From contig BSYQ01000002.1 in assembly GCA_030272585.1 (NCBI GenBank), positions 6,324,001 to 6,388,000 on the forward strand: a stretch of 64,000 nt of DNA. Direction: 5' to 3'. Positions 21,545 through 32,479 of this stretch are shown in pieces. The notes under the pieces were generated by a model that made no database searches, was not told the DNA's origin, and saw only the letters and a program-made list of their open reading frames with translations. The first letter of the stretch is position 1. The number at the start of each line of letters is the position of its first letter. A program made the translations under genes and the position numbers. Source of the DNA: Bryopsis sp. KO-2023 (taxonomy: Eukaryota > Chlorophyta > Ulvophyceae > Bryopsidales > Bryopsidaceae).

Positions 21545-23788
21545 CTTTTTCCGAACCCTGACGACCGCAACACTCCCTCAACGGCGCGAAAAGTTTGTCG
21601 GAACGAAAACAAAGGCCAGTGGCGAATGGTCGCAATATGATAAAAAAAGAACCGATGAACGAACAAAAATGACGGAAAAAACAAGAACAGAGAGAACAAC
21701 ACACTCGAGCACCCCTCCCCAAACAGGTCTGTTCTGTGCTTCGCTCAGCTGCTACCTTCTTGTGATGCGTTTCCGGACTTTTGAGAAAAAGAGCGCTCGT
21801 ATTGGTGCACTTGGGTGGGTTGGCGGTCGATTTAAAGGGCAGCGCACGACGTCGATTGAGAATGTGTTCGCGCCTCAGAAGGCGCTGGAGCTTTGTTGTC
21901 CTGCGAATCGTACGATCTTGTATGAGTGGCCTGAGCCCTGGGAGCATCGACGCTGCTGCTGGTTCCGAGCAGAGTACCATGCGCGCGTCACCCAGTCTGG
22001 TCCCACAGCATCGACAAATCTGTCTGACACGGATGGAGTCGCTCTGCCAGACTGGGAGATGTCAAAAACCTCTCGTGCCACCTCTCGTGTACTCGCCTGC
22101 ACCCGCCGCCAAGAAGAATAGCCCCTTGGTACGCTGCCATGAAGCCCCTTGAAGAACTGCACCACATACGTTATTAAACTCGTTTGTCACGCGCAAAGCC
22201 AATCGGTTTCGCTCGTCCAAGTTCAAGCGCGCCTCAGCTTCTCCACCACTGCTGTGAACTAGTTTTTTTTTGTGATAACTAACCGATGGGTTTTCTTCTA
22301 CCCTTGATTCGATTCCTTTTCTGCTCCGACTCGAACAGAGCGACGTTTGTCGCATGTAGTGTTAGCATCCAGCTAGGGTTTGGTCTGCGAAGTGTTGTGG
22401 AGAAAAATATGAATGTCGCATGGTCAGTCATACAGGACCAATGGTTCCGATTTCTCATTTGGATAGGGTTGGGCAAATGATTTTGTCGTCGCTTTGTGTG
22501 TAGAGTGGAGCACGTGCGTTATTATCTGCTAAAACGATGAGTCTTACATGCCAACCGAGATTCTGCGAGTGTTTTTTCCCCATCTTTCAGCCAAGTCTTT
22601 GGCGAGAGCTTCTTGCGTTGCGTTGCGTTGCGTTGCGTTGCGTTGCGGAGAGTTGGAACTGTGTGGCTGAGGAGCAGAATCTGAGGGGAAAAAATTGAAG
22701 TGGAAAAATCCTGCACAGGCTTTGAAGCTCCACACTCAACCGCTCGTTCACTGCGATATCTTTTTTTTTGCGACTGTGCCTTTCAAACAAGAGCGGCGTC
22801 TGGTTTGTTTCGAAAAGTTTCGACCCAACCCGTTCCCCAGAGACTGCGCGACCGCTTTGAGGGAGATCGACGTCGGCTCAGCATTGTACCAAAACATCCA
22901 CGCCGCAACTCAGCCGGAACTCACCTGCACCCTGTTTTCTCGTTTCACTCATGGAATTTTCATACATTGTCACACATTGTCACGCTTTTCGGAACCCGAC
23001 CAGAACGTAAGTGGGAAAAATGGTACAGTGCATGGAAACCAGCACCATACCTTGCAGCTCCCGCGCCCTCCTTCATAAACGCCCTGCTCCAAGTCAAGCC
23101 TCTTGTAGCGACAAACGTTTCTGCACCGAGACTAACAACCAGCCCGCTTTCTGGTCACCACATACTAGTACTCTTTTCGATCGCCTTCCGAGCAGCTCTC
23201 TGTTCCGCATTCACAATCCTCGTTTGCGGCAGCGGTTTTTTCCCTGAGCTTCATAGCGCGAACACTGTCGAGAATATCGCACCGCTGGGGGATATCTCTC
23301 TGTCTAAAGTCGACGGAACAGCTCTATAACGGTGAGAGCACCGACACACGTGCAACATTGAAGATATGAGGTCCGGAACGGTTTCTCGCTCGACGTCAGC
23401 GTTTTTGTTTCCGCTTTTCTCACTTACACAGGCAGGAGCCGAAGACGGTTTCACAAGTGTGAGGGGGCTGAGTGAGATTGCAGGTTTGATTTTGTGTCGG
23501 GATGGTGTTCGGGACGCTCGACTAGACGTTTTTTTCGTATGTTTTGCGCCCACTCTGTGAAACGAGTGGTTTTTTTTTGCCACCTTCCCTGTGAATTTTT
23601 TCGGGCAACTTGGGGGGGGGAACGTCGTTTTGCGTTTGCGGTGCTGGTCGTTCCTACCGCTCTTCTTTGTTTGAAAAAACTTGCGCGCCGATGAAAAGCT
23701 CGTTTGGAAGGGCATCGTTTTTTGGAGAGTTTTTTTGGTATCGGCGGATTGATGGATCGATCGTCTGTTTTCAGTGCAGGGGGGCACT
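21545..23788. other. Shared upstream region of the divergent F-box genes, palindrome centre
   Basis: This 2.2-kb gap contains the axis of the inner inverted duplication (about 22.65 kb). It holds a TTGCG pentanucleotide array at about 22614-22647 and GC-richer sequence than the outer arms. A probable 5' untranslated intron acceptor of gene 2 (CTGTTTTCAG) ends near 23774. Open frames in it (up to about 209 codons) show no domain and are not mirrored across the axis. Confidence 0.5.
22614..22647. repeat. Pentanucleotide microsatellite (TTGCG)n
   Basis: About six consecutive TTGCG units are visible near the axis of the inverted duplication. Confidence 0.85.
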
Positions 23789-24832
23789 ATGAGCGACTAC
23801 ATTCCGGTCGAATGGGACTTGCCCAGGGATATCCTGGTCGACATTTTTCGAAGAATTCCAGCTCTACTCTTGGCTAGATGCTCATGTGTCGCCACATCTT
23901 GGCGAGACATCACAAATGAGAATTCGTCCTTCAAAAGGAAAATCGGCTTGGAGCGTGCGTGGTCGCATGAACCAATACAACCCATTATTCACAAGGATCG
24001 AAATTTTACCGTGTTATATTGTGTTATGATGGAAGGTTTGATTGCCCTGGGTGGTTTCAATAGGTTCAAGGTGTTCGATCTTAATCGAAGAGAATTTGTT
24101 TTTGAATGTGAGGAGACAGTTTTTAGTCTCTCTTTAATGGACGGGATGCTTATGACCGGGGATCACGATGGTGACTTGTGTGGATGGGATACATCCACAT
24201 GGAAAAAGATTTTTTGTCTCTCCATTTTGGATTCTGGTATCTTATCGATTGCAGATCTTGGTGACAACGTGGCCGTGGGGGGGGAGGATGGGGATATTCA
24301 AATTTGGAAAAAAGGGGTACTCGAGTTCAATAGATCCCTTCAAGGGCACGAAGGTAGTGTTTCTTGCATCTTTCCCCAACCAAACAATTTCTTGATTAGT
24401 GGGTCGGGGGATGGGACCATTCGAATATGGAATTTGGTCGATGGTGCTTGCCTTCGAGTGATTCGTGGGCAGAAATGGGGAGAATTCTCCATGAGTGTTT
24501 CAGATGGACTCATTTTTTTTGGAGGAATTGATGGCAACATTCGCTCGTGGGAATTCGAAAGTGGTCAACACGTGCAAACCTTTCGAGGTCATAAAGGGTG
24601 GGTGACCTCCATTATTGCTAAAGGGGGTCGGATGTTCACAGGATCTCATGATGGTACGATAAGAATATGGGATACAACGAAGGGGGATTGTGTGAGGAGT
24701 TTTAGTTGTTCAAAAAATTTGGACCAAGATGGTAGGGAAATGGTGTATGTGTTATCGGTTGATAATGAAAACTTGGTGGCCGTTCGTGGTGATGGGGAGA
24801 TTTGGGAGTGGAAGTTTTCTCAGGGGTTATGA
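23789..24832 (+). CDS. F-box/WD40 repeat protein 2, 347 aa
   Basis: This is a paralogue of the gene at 20468-21544. The F-box is LPRDILVDIFRRI then CSCVATSWRDI (residues about 11-43). WD40 repeat ends include LCGWDTSTWKKIF, IQIWKK, GDGTIRIWNLVDGAC, IRSWEFESGQH and HDGTIRIWDTTKGDC. I chose the second in-frame ATG (MSDYIPVEW) because it aligns with the paralogue start and lies 15 nt after a likely acceptor and leader. It is likely an SCF ligase substrate receptor. The frame is intact despite clear divergence from gene 1, which suggests both copies were kept by selection. Confidence 0.9.
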   Translation: MSDYIPVEWDLPRDILVDIFRRIPALLLARCSCVATSWRDITNENSSFKRKIGLERAWSHEPIQPIIHKDRNFTVLYCVMMEGLIALGGFNRFKVFDLNRREFVFECEETVFSLSLMDGMLMTGDHDGDLCGWDTSTWKKIFCLSILDSGILSIADLGDNVAVGGEDGDIQIWKKGVLEFNRSLQGHEGSVSCIFPQPNNFLISGSGDGTIRIWNLVDGACLRVIRGQKWGEFSMSVSDGLIFFGGIDGNIRSWEFESGQHVQTFRGHKGWVTSIIAKGGRMFTGSHDGTIRIWDTTKGDCVRSFSCSKNLDQDGREMVYVLSVDNENLVAVRGDGEIWEWKFSQGL

Positions 24833-25261
24833 ACACCCTCTTGTTTGACACAATTTTGTGAGATCATGTTTTCATTGCTTGGGATGTGTAACTTCAAAAG
24901 AGGAGTGGTTTTTGAAATTTGGTTGAGCTTCTCATTCACCAACCAAATAGCTGGTGTCCGCTTGTTTCTTTTCTAGTTCAAGTTTCTTTGAATTGAGGGA
25001 ACACATGCAATCCAGTTTCTTTATTCTTGAATTTTCGGCAAAAGTCGTAGCTCTCAACTCGCAATTTAGTTTGGTATATGAGAAAGACAGGCTTTGCATT
25101 CATCGCAAACGCAAAGATGAACCCAAACAAAAACACAGCGATTCAAATCCCGGGAATCCCAAGAACAGGAGTGCTTTTGCAAAGTGGTGGTGCAAACTGG
25201 GAGCAGGCCGCTTGTCGTCGTCACTGGGTCGCCCGCTTCGTCGACGTTTTTTGCGGAAAAG

Positions 25262-25927
25262 CCTCCCTCGACTTCAACTCCAAACTGCAAGAAGGCGCTC
25301 AGCGCCTCTCAGCGGCGACCCAACATTTCCACGCTCTTGTTGATGGCCAAACGAACGTGTGTCAGACAAACAGCGACTCAATGACTGCACGTTTCGACAA
25401 AACGCCCGCCCCAGCCCTCTCAGAAGAGAGATACTTTTTTTTTCTCTGGGCAACAGCACTCCGCCCGTGAGTGTCTGCGACTGCCACGTCCATGGCCGCC
25501 AGTGAAAAATGATGATGGAATTTCTGAACCGGAGTTTTTTGGATTCACTGTTTCGTGTATACTGTTTCGAATGCTTGTGGCTGATAGGTGTGTCCGTCAA
25601 AAACGTATACAACCCCATCTCTTGTAGAAAACTGCTGTGAGCTCCACAGCTGAGGAGCGAAAAACAGTTCGAGTCGACAGGGGAGGTGGGGGGGCACGAC
25701 TCGTTTTCGAAAATAGTTTTCTTGTGGAGCAACCGTGTCGTAAGTTGGTCGGGATTTGGTGTTGAGTTTTTCGGTACATGAGTTTTTTTGGGCCAGAATG
25801 AGTGTGGTGGTTCAATACCACGTTGAAGTTGGAACAGACCCGCTATCTTTAACAAGATGCATGCGAGTGTTGTCCTTGCGACTTAAACCCGAGTTTCCGG
25901 CGGGGGTTCAAATCCCTCCCGTCACAT
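25262..25927 (+). repeat. 0.7-kb dispersed repeat, copy 2
   Basis: A direct repeat of 15432-16190. The 3' end is the best conserved part, with GGTTCAAATCC at 25905-25915. Its presence on the right only, between F-box gene 2 and gene X, accounts for most of the shift in symmetry axis between those two mirrored pairs. Confidence 0.7.
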
Positions 25928-26599
25928 TTCTCCTCGACTTTCCTTTCCTTTCCTTTCTTATTAATGTTTTCCCTTTACTTTGTGGATTAAGATATCTCGG
26001 GGCTAAATCGAGCCAGTTGAGCCATTTACCACGACGGTTACTACTTGGCGGCTGTTGCGATGTTTGTTTTGACCTGGGTGGGTCGTCGGTTGGTCTTTGG
26101 TGGTGCAAGTCTTTTCCCTTTTTTCTTTTCGTGGTTTGCCTGTTGTTTTTTTTGTATTCACATGGGTGCGCAAGAAACGGACTTCGGAGCGGCGGCGCTG
26201 TTTTTCGACTACCCATTCACACTCTGCTCTATTCCCCGCTGGGTGCTAAGGTCTCACAACGCGTGTTCTATTGATAATCAAGTTTTTCTGTGTTATACCA
26301 CTGCCAGTGAATTCTAGTGGCTGCTTCTCGAATTTTTGAACGAAAAGGGGCTTGGTTGAGAAATCAAACAAAAATTGGATTGGGGAGTTCGGAGGCAACT
26401 GGAGCCGACAAGCAAGTAAACGATGACTTTGTGCAAAGCCGCTCGAGTGCATAGGCGTAGCTGGGGGGGGCAAAAAGAAGTGGTAGTCGAGAAAAGAAAA
26501 AGAATCTCTATCACAGAAACGCACTTTCCAACAGGCGTTTTGTAGAATTCTTTTTTTGGCCACCCCAAGTTTGTGACTCTGGCTGCCAGACCGCCCTAG

Positions 26600-27220
26600 G
26601 AGGTGGTGTTCTTATCAAATCCAATGCTTTCCTGGATGAAGATGCATCTCATTGACTGTGTGTTCCTGTGGATGTCTAGGAGAAAGCCCATAAGCTACAT
26701 TCTGAGGGATATGGGTAAATGGGATGTCTTTCTGTGCAAGAGCCGCCTACAACTGAAACTTAGTGAAAGACGATGCTTCCGTGATTTCAGGAGCCACCAG
26801 CATTGTGTTTCATAAAGCTTAGGGAGGGAACTGGTCCAATTGGAGAATCAGAGTTCATGAAAGAAGGTGAGCTGTTGAAATCATTGACTGATGAGAGTTC
26901 AGGGAGAAACTCATTTGTGGAGAAACCAAGCCAATCGAATCAACAGAGGAAAAAAATCAGCATTGTGGCTGGGGAGAGACATGGATATGTTTTGGAGCAC
27001 ACAAAGGGAAGGCATTGCCTCTAACTGTGTTGAGAAAAAACTTCTGCCCAACTGGTAAGCGGTTTCTAGTATGTGGTGCTCTTTTGGGGCAAATATGTTG
27101 CAGTTGATGTACGAAAAAAAGCCTCTGTTCTCTCAAACAAGTGATAAGATACAAAGATTCGTTAAGGTGCTCAGATGTGGTTCTGTGAGAAAACTGTGAG
27201 AATTGGGTGACCCACTGGTC
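26600..27220 (+). pseudogene. Gene X, right copy (unrecognised)
   Basis: The mirror of 19080-19720. Segments with coding character read KWDVFLCKSRLQLKLSE, then after the acceptor GTGATTTCAG (near 26791) an exon with FMKEGELLKSLTDESSG, and further on ANMLQLMYEKKPLFSQT and KVLRCG. The frame shifts between these pieces relative to the left copy, so one or both are decayed or extra introns are present. No known domain was recognised. Confidence 0.5.
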
Positions 27221-27503
27221 CAAATACAACGGTAAACGAGTTACTGTTTACTGCCAAACACAAACAACCCCCCTGGCAGCGAACAACAACACGCCGACTG
27301 CCCCAATCACCACCCACCTCGCCCTCCACTTGCCACCCGTCCCCAGTTCCGCCTCTCCAAACTCCAGATTGCCCCCAGCAATATTCACTTCAACAAACGT
27401 CAGAATATGTCAGCGCTTTCCAAACCAACCAACCAGAAATCTTACAAGACAAGCCAAGCCAAAGCTTGCAGTTTCAAGGCAATACAAAGGCAAACCCTAG
27501 TTA

Positions 27504-27560
27504 GGACAGAAAAAAGGGAAAAAACCTCATAAGGTTTTTTTTCCCTTTCTTTGTCCTTGT
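27504..27560. repeat. Strong hairpin (GGACA..AAAAAACCT / AGGTTTTTT..TGTCC)
   Basis: A nearly perfect inverted repeat of about 25 nt per arm with a 3-4 nt loop. A shorter hairpin with the same AAAAAACC..TTAAGG..TTTTTT core occurs at 6823-6843. Confidence 0.75.
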
Positions 27561-27877
27561 TCCAGCAACATGGATGGTGATGGCTCTCTTTTGCTGTGGG
27601 TTTTATTTTTTGATTGATTGCAGAAGAAGAATCGGTCAGGAAACAAGTTTCGTCATTCTGAGTCTTCTTAAATCTTCTTAATATGTCGAACAAAACAAAC
27701 AAACAGCTTGATGGCTTTCCTATTTTGGTTTTGTCCTGTATTTTTCAATTTCATATAATTTTTATTACAACAGTTTCCTACTACCTCATGACAGGTTTTC
27801 TTTCCCTCTCCCCCCTTTTTTTGCCTGATCCATTTTTTCATCGATTTGAAATATACCGGGGGGGGATCCAAAAAGAG

Positions 27878-28934
27878 CTACTCTTGCTCGGACTTGGGTT
27901 GCGTCTTTTCCACCTCAATCCATTCCAGAGCAGAGCTTCTAAGAAGAACGCCCAGCCCTTCCTTTTCCAAAAAAACGTTGTCGTCGCTCCTCTCCTCGTT
28001 AGTTTTCACTGACACTCGCTTCCAATGACCTGCAGAGGGTGTTCTGGAGAGTGGCTCCGACAATGTGCACTGTGGTCCATCAGCGCCGCCAGGGTCAGCC
28101 ATTGCTTTCAAAATCTCGATATCGTTCCAAGCCCCTTGGGAGACGATGTTCCCCTGTCGGTATAGCTGAAAGTAAGGGATTTTCGTTATGCCCATCTCCC
28201 CACAAAAGCGTCCCACATCTGGACCACGGACGTCCACCACCAGATATGTGACGTTGGGGTTTTGTCGAGCCACTTGAACGAGTCTGGGGAAGAGGCGAAG
28301 GCATGATTGGCACGAGGGGGATTTGAAATGAACCAGGGTTGTTTTGTCGCCCCTGGATGCGTTCGACAGACGCCACTCCAGTTCGGACGCACTGTCAGTC
28401 TGAATAATGTTCCGAGGGTCTTTTGATCTGAAAGGGAAAAAAAGAAACAAGGGGTTGAAAACACACGAAGCTTTTTATCGCTGTGAATCATAAAAAGATG
28501 AGCAAGGGTTTTGTACACTTCACGAATGCCCATCATGCGAAATATATACAACTCATAGAAGGAGCTCACCCGCCCGACAGGCACGCAGTCCGTTCAGCGA
28601 GGTCTTTCGCCCGGCGCTCTTGCCTGTCGGCAGCACGATCACTTGTGTTAGAAAAAGAAAAAAAAAACACCAATAGCTTCGCTTTGTTTTCTGGGCAGTT
28701 TGTGAAAAACAACAACACAGACCTTGCTTCGGCGTCTCGTCTTCTGCGAAGGGCGTCGGGATGCGGGCAGTGGTGCTTGTCTTTGATGGAGGGCAGCCGC
28801 ATGGTGCGTGCTGTGCTGCGTTGCGTCCTCGACAAGAGCGGAACGCATTTCTGGAGCGAAATAAGGTGGTAACCATGCATCGACGACCTGTTTGGCGAAT
28901 TTGCTTGAAGGCTTCTCATTTTTCTGTTTCTCAA
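27878..28934 (-). CDS. Atypical thioredoxin (ACHT-like), three exons, about 271 aa
   Basis: Exons predicted at 28934-28723, 28623-28570 and 28427-27878 join in phase (donors GTCTGT and GTGAGC; acceptors GCCGACAG and CCTTTCAG). Exon 3 holds a thioredoxin fold: TTLVHFKSPSCQSCLRLFP with a CQSC redox site, a central YLVVDV strand, and GITKIPYFQLYRQG containing the conserved cis-Pro loop. The spacing and the KSPSC..C style resemble plant and algal atypical Cys-His-rich thioredoxins, which are plastid proteins that oxidise peroxiredoxins and metabolic enzymes. The Arg/Ser-rich N-terminus could be a targeting peptide, but the start is uncertain (another Met lies at about 28877). The small middle exon is supported only by frame and splice signals. 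Confidence 0.72.
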
Positions 28935-29108
28935 GAAAGATTCGTGTGTGAAAAAGCCTGAAGCAGGAGCGTCGTTCTTCTTTAAATAGTAGAAAGAACT
29001 GTATTGCTCCGTCCCGCCTGACGCTCGTGGATAGAAGCAGTTCCAGCTCTCTCGAAGGTCACAAAGGTAATATCACTTGTCTCTTGTCCCAACGAGGCAA
29101 TATCTTGA

Positions 29109-29635
29109 TTAGTGGGTGATATATTCGATGTATTCGACGCCAGCGCTTTTAAGCCCCAGAAACAGCCTGACCAAAGCTGCTGAAGAAGCGAGAACTTTAT
29201 TTTTGGGGGGCTGATAATGCATTTGGGTAGACAAAGTCAGCATCAGTCTTGAGGTCGCGGGTGCTCTGGTGGCGGGTGTTGTGCTTGACCTCGTTGTGTT
29301 TGCGTCAGCCTCGCAGTTTTCAGCTACAGACTTACTCCACGTCTGCCCCAGGCGTTCGGGGTTAAAGACAGGAACCGAGGGAGGCTCTTGCGCTGCACGC
29401 ACGCAGGGAGTCTTGATCGACGAAACACTGTTTGAACGGTAAACCACCCTTGCTTTTTCGCTTTTTACGCTGGTGACGGGGTTTTCCCCAGTTGAAGAAG
29501 GATTCTTGTTATTATCGTTGTGGGATTCATCACGCCACCCTCTCTTTCGTTGCAAAGCTGTGGCTGTGTTTGTGTTTGAAGGCTGCTCTTCTTTTGGATC
29601 TTTTCCAGCATCGCCGAGAGTGAACGCTCTCTTTT
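29109..29635 (-). CDS. Ser/Thr/Pro-rich exon of unknown gene
   Basis: The minus strand is open from an acceptor-like TTAACCCACAG (near 29637) through KKRAFTLGDAGKDPKEEQPS to a stop at 29109, about 175 residues. It is rich in Ser, Thr, Lys and Asn, and no domain was recognised. The acceptor and first codons are echoed near 27575-27605 (QKRAITIHVAGT), so an exon piece is duplicated. No upstream exon was found. It may be a real terminal exon of a disordered protein, or chance. Confidence 0.35.
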
Positions 29636-29679
29636 TCTGTGGGTTAAAATTTTTGATTTATTAATCCACTGCAGGAAGT

Positions 29680-31890
29680 GATGTCTAGACAGACAGGTAA
29701 CAGGCGGCTTGAGTTCTGGCGTTGTTCTCGGTTTTGGTCGGCTTCAACGTTTTGCGCTCATCTTCGCAGCCGCCCGCGATCGTTCGAGTTTGCTTGAGAC
29801 GAAGGTTTAGGCGTGGTGACGGTTGGGGGTGCGAGAGTTACCATGGCGTGTGGGTTGTGCAATCCTTTTCCCGGAAAGGAAAAGAGTGTGGTGTGGTAAA
29901 TCGTACTCAGGCAGGGTGAGTGAGAAGAGTGCTGTTGGCTGATTGCTTAAAATAATTTAAAAGTCTACTCAAATCAAGCGCACTTTAGAATAGCAAATCA
30001 ATTTTTGATCTTTTTTGAGTTCTTCGCATTTTCGAAGGGTTGGGGGGTCGCGCACTGTGACAAGCATTCAGGCCCACAGGCGCTCCATATTCGGCCAAGG
30101 GTAAATCCAGCGGATTACAGTAAAGAAAGAAAGTTAATTCACCCTAACTCCAACGGTCCGTGCACTATACTTCAACGACGCACCAACAGCCAGACAGTGA
30201 AAAGATGTATTGCAATGACTTACAGAGGGAAAGGGTTAAGCTCTGGATTGCAGATGACCGCGCAGTCCGGCCCAAAAGAGCTTAAAACTCTAACAACAAA
30301 AGCCAAACCCTGAATCGCGGAGGATCTGTGTGGGGGGTTTAGCCTCGCAAGCTTAATTTGTGACGTTTTCTTTTTAAGAACGATGGAATATGTGAACAGC
30401 AGTATCGCTCTAATTTTCGACATTCGAAGTGGCGGCGAGTGAGCTGCGCAGGGCGAAGGAACCCCCCACCCTGCGTTCTGTAATATCACAGTGGCCTCCT
30501 GGCTTATAACGATCTCGACCCCCCAAACGAGGTTCGGAGCTGAAAGTGAATAGCACCTCAAAAGATATCGCTGTTCGTCGCTGTAAGTGTCGGGTTTTCG
30601 CAGTTCACGGTGCATAATCGACGCAGGAAAAAAACGACTTTGTTTTTTGCGCTTTCTTTGCAGCGCATCTCTGCTTGAGATGGTGGCCACCATGGGTGGA
30701 GTTTTCGTTTCTCCAAACAGCGAAACCTGACAACCAAATAGGGTGTCGATTGCGTTATGGCTGTTGTATCCAGTGGCGACTACGTCTGTGAACAGCATTG
30801 ACCCAACACTGCAACTCTTTTCTCCAGTTCAAATTAGAAATGGAAAATGACACAGCCCCCAACCCAAAACCTTGACAAAAACCAAAAATCCCAAGGAAAC
30901 CCAGTCGATATCGAACTTCGATTTCCCCCAAACCCTTTCTTTCCGCATCCATTTTTTTCTTTTTTTAGTGTGTGTTGGGGGGGGGGGGGCGGCCTGGAGG
31001 CGCAGCAGCACCTTTCGCATCGATATAGCGAAATAGGGGGGGTCGATCGCGCGATATTGCGAAATTGCGATTATAACAGCGCTGGGTTTTGAAGCTGCAG
31101 CGTTCGTAGTGGACAAAGGCCAGAAAAACAGGGTCGAACCAGAAAAGAACACGAAAAACCCTCGTCAGGAAAAAAAAAAAAAAAAAACACTTTGTGTGTC
31201 GAGCTTGTTCGTTTTTTTTTGTTTTTTGTTATGAATATTACATCGCAATATTCGTCCTTGAATATTTTGTTTTCGTTCCCATCCACGTGCGCAATTACGT
31301 GATCGCGTTTTGCTGTCAAAACCTCTCACACTATTTTGCGGCTCCTTTTTTGACCCCTAGGTTTTCTCCGTCTTTTTTTTTTTTCATTTTCGCACAGGGC
31401 GCTGACCGACCAAGAGGAATGAAAGTCCGCGCTCCGCGACCACCTTTCCCTCGGTTTTCCGCATCAGGTAACGGACGTCATTTCATTCGGAAACAATTTA
31501 TTAACCCCAGCGGAAAAAGATGGAAAGAAAAGAGGTGTGTCCGACCAGCGGTCGACAGAAAAAAAATGGAAAGAATTTCGACGGGAAAGGAAAGGACCTC
31601 CGGGCCTGGTTCGGTTTCCTTTTTCCCCACTGTTTTTCTATTCCAGTTTTAGAGGATTTTCTGTTCACTGTTTTTCTTCTTATTGTTTTTTGTTTTTTTT
31701 TCTTTGTTTTGCTAATCAGGTCGAAGAAAAAGAAGATTTCTGTAGGAAAATGGTGTGCTGGTTTTTTTGCTGTAGGATGAACAGTAAGACAAACAATTAT
31801 TGATCGTTTTATTATTCATATTGTCAATATTATCACTTTTTTGGGGGGGTGGGGGAAAGGAAAATTCTTGATTTTGGTAGGAGAAAAAAA
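29680..31890. other. Gene-poor spacer, long ORFs not convincing
   Basis: A 192-codon frame on the minus strand (30220-30798) has no domain, no paralogue and no splice support. Long G and T runs occur near 30977-30990 and 31165-31190. I see no supported gene. Confidence 0.4.
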
Positions 31891-31909
31891 TCAATTTCAA
31901 GAAAAATTA

Positions 31910-32260
31910 TCCAGGGATGTAACATTTGATATTTAGAAGTCAAACAGGAAAATATAAAAAGGGCAGAACTAAAAAACAGATTTCTGTTGGGTTTTGTTCA
32001 CACAGGAAAAGTGGAAAAGGAGGATATTTTTTTTCTTTCCTATTTTCAGCATGGGCAGTGCCCAGAAATGAAAAAAACCCAGAACTAAAGGTGAAAAATA
32101 CTCGTTTTTTTCTCCACAGCGAAACATATTTTACGAACTGATGGAAAAATATTCGACCCCCCCCCCCCCCCCCCAACACAAACCAGGAACAATTAAAAAG
32201 AAAACAGGAGAAATGAATTCAACTGAAAATATATACGCTTTGTAGAAGACTTTTTCTTTC
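31910..32260 (-). repeat. Extra partial copy of the arm's inner end
   Basis: It resembles 32560-32900 in the same orientation (shared GGCAGAACTAAAAA, AGGAAAAGGAGGAT, TATTTTCAGC..TG, and CC-rich ends). The inner end of the right outer arm is therefore tandemly duplicated, unlike the left arm. Confidence 0.55.
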
Positions 32261-32479
32261 TTTATTTGCTTCAATTTTCTGTGGAGTTCTTTCTTTTCCC
32301 CCTTTTTTTCAGGAAATTTTTTTCCTGTCCTTTAGCTTTGATCACTTCCTTGTTTTTCATTTTTTAGTGTTGTTTTTCTTTAAAAGAAGCAATTTTTTCC
32401 AAACAAAAAATCCAGTTACCTTTATTCCAGGTTTTTCTTTTTTTTTTCAACTGAAACAAACTTCTCGAACCGATGGAAT

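Noticed and set aside
30220-30798. 192-codon minus-strand frame as a gene
   Set aside because: No motif, no paralogue, no convincing splice context; its length is possible by chance in a sequence of this size.
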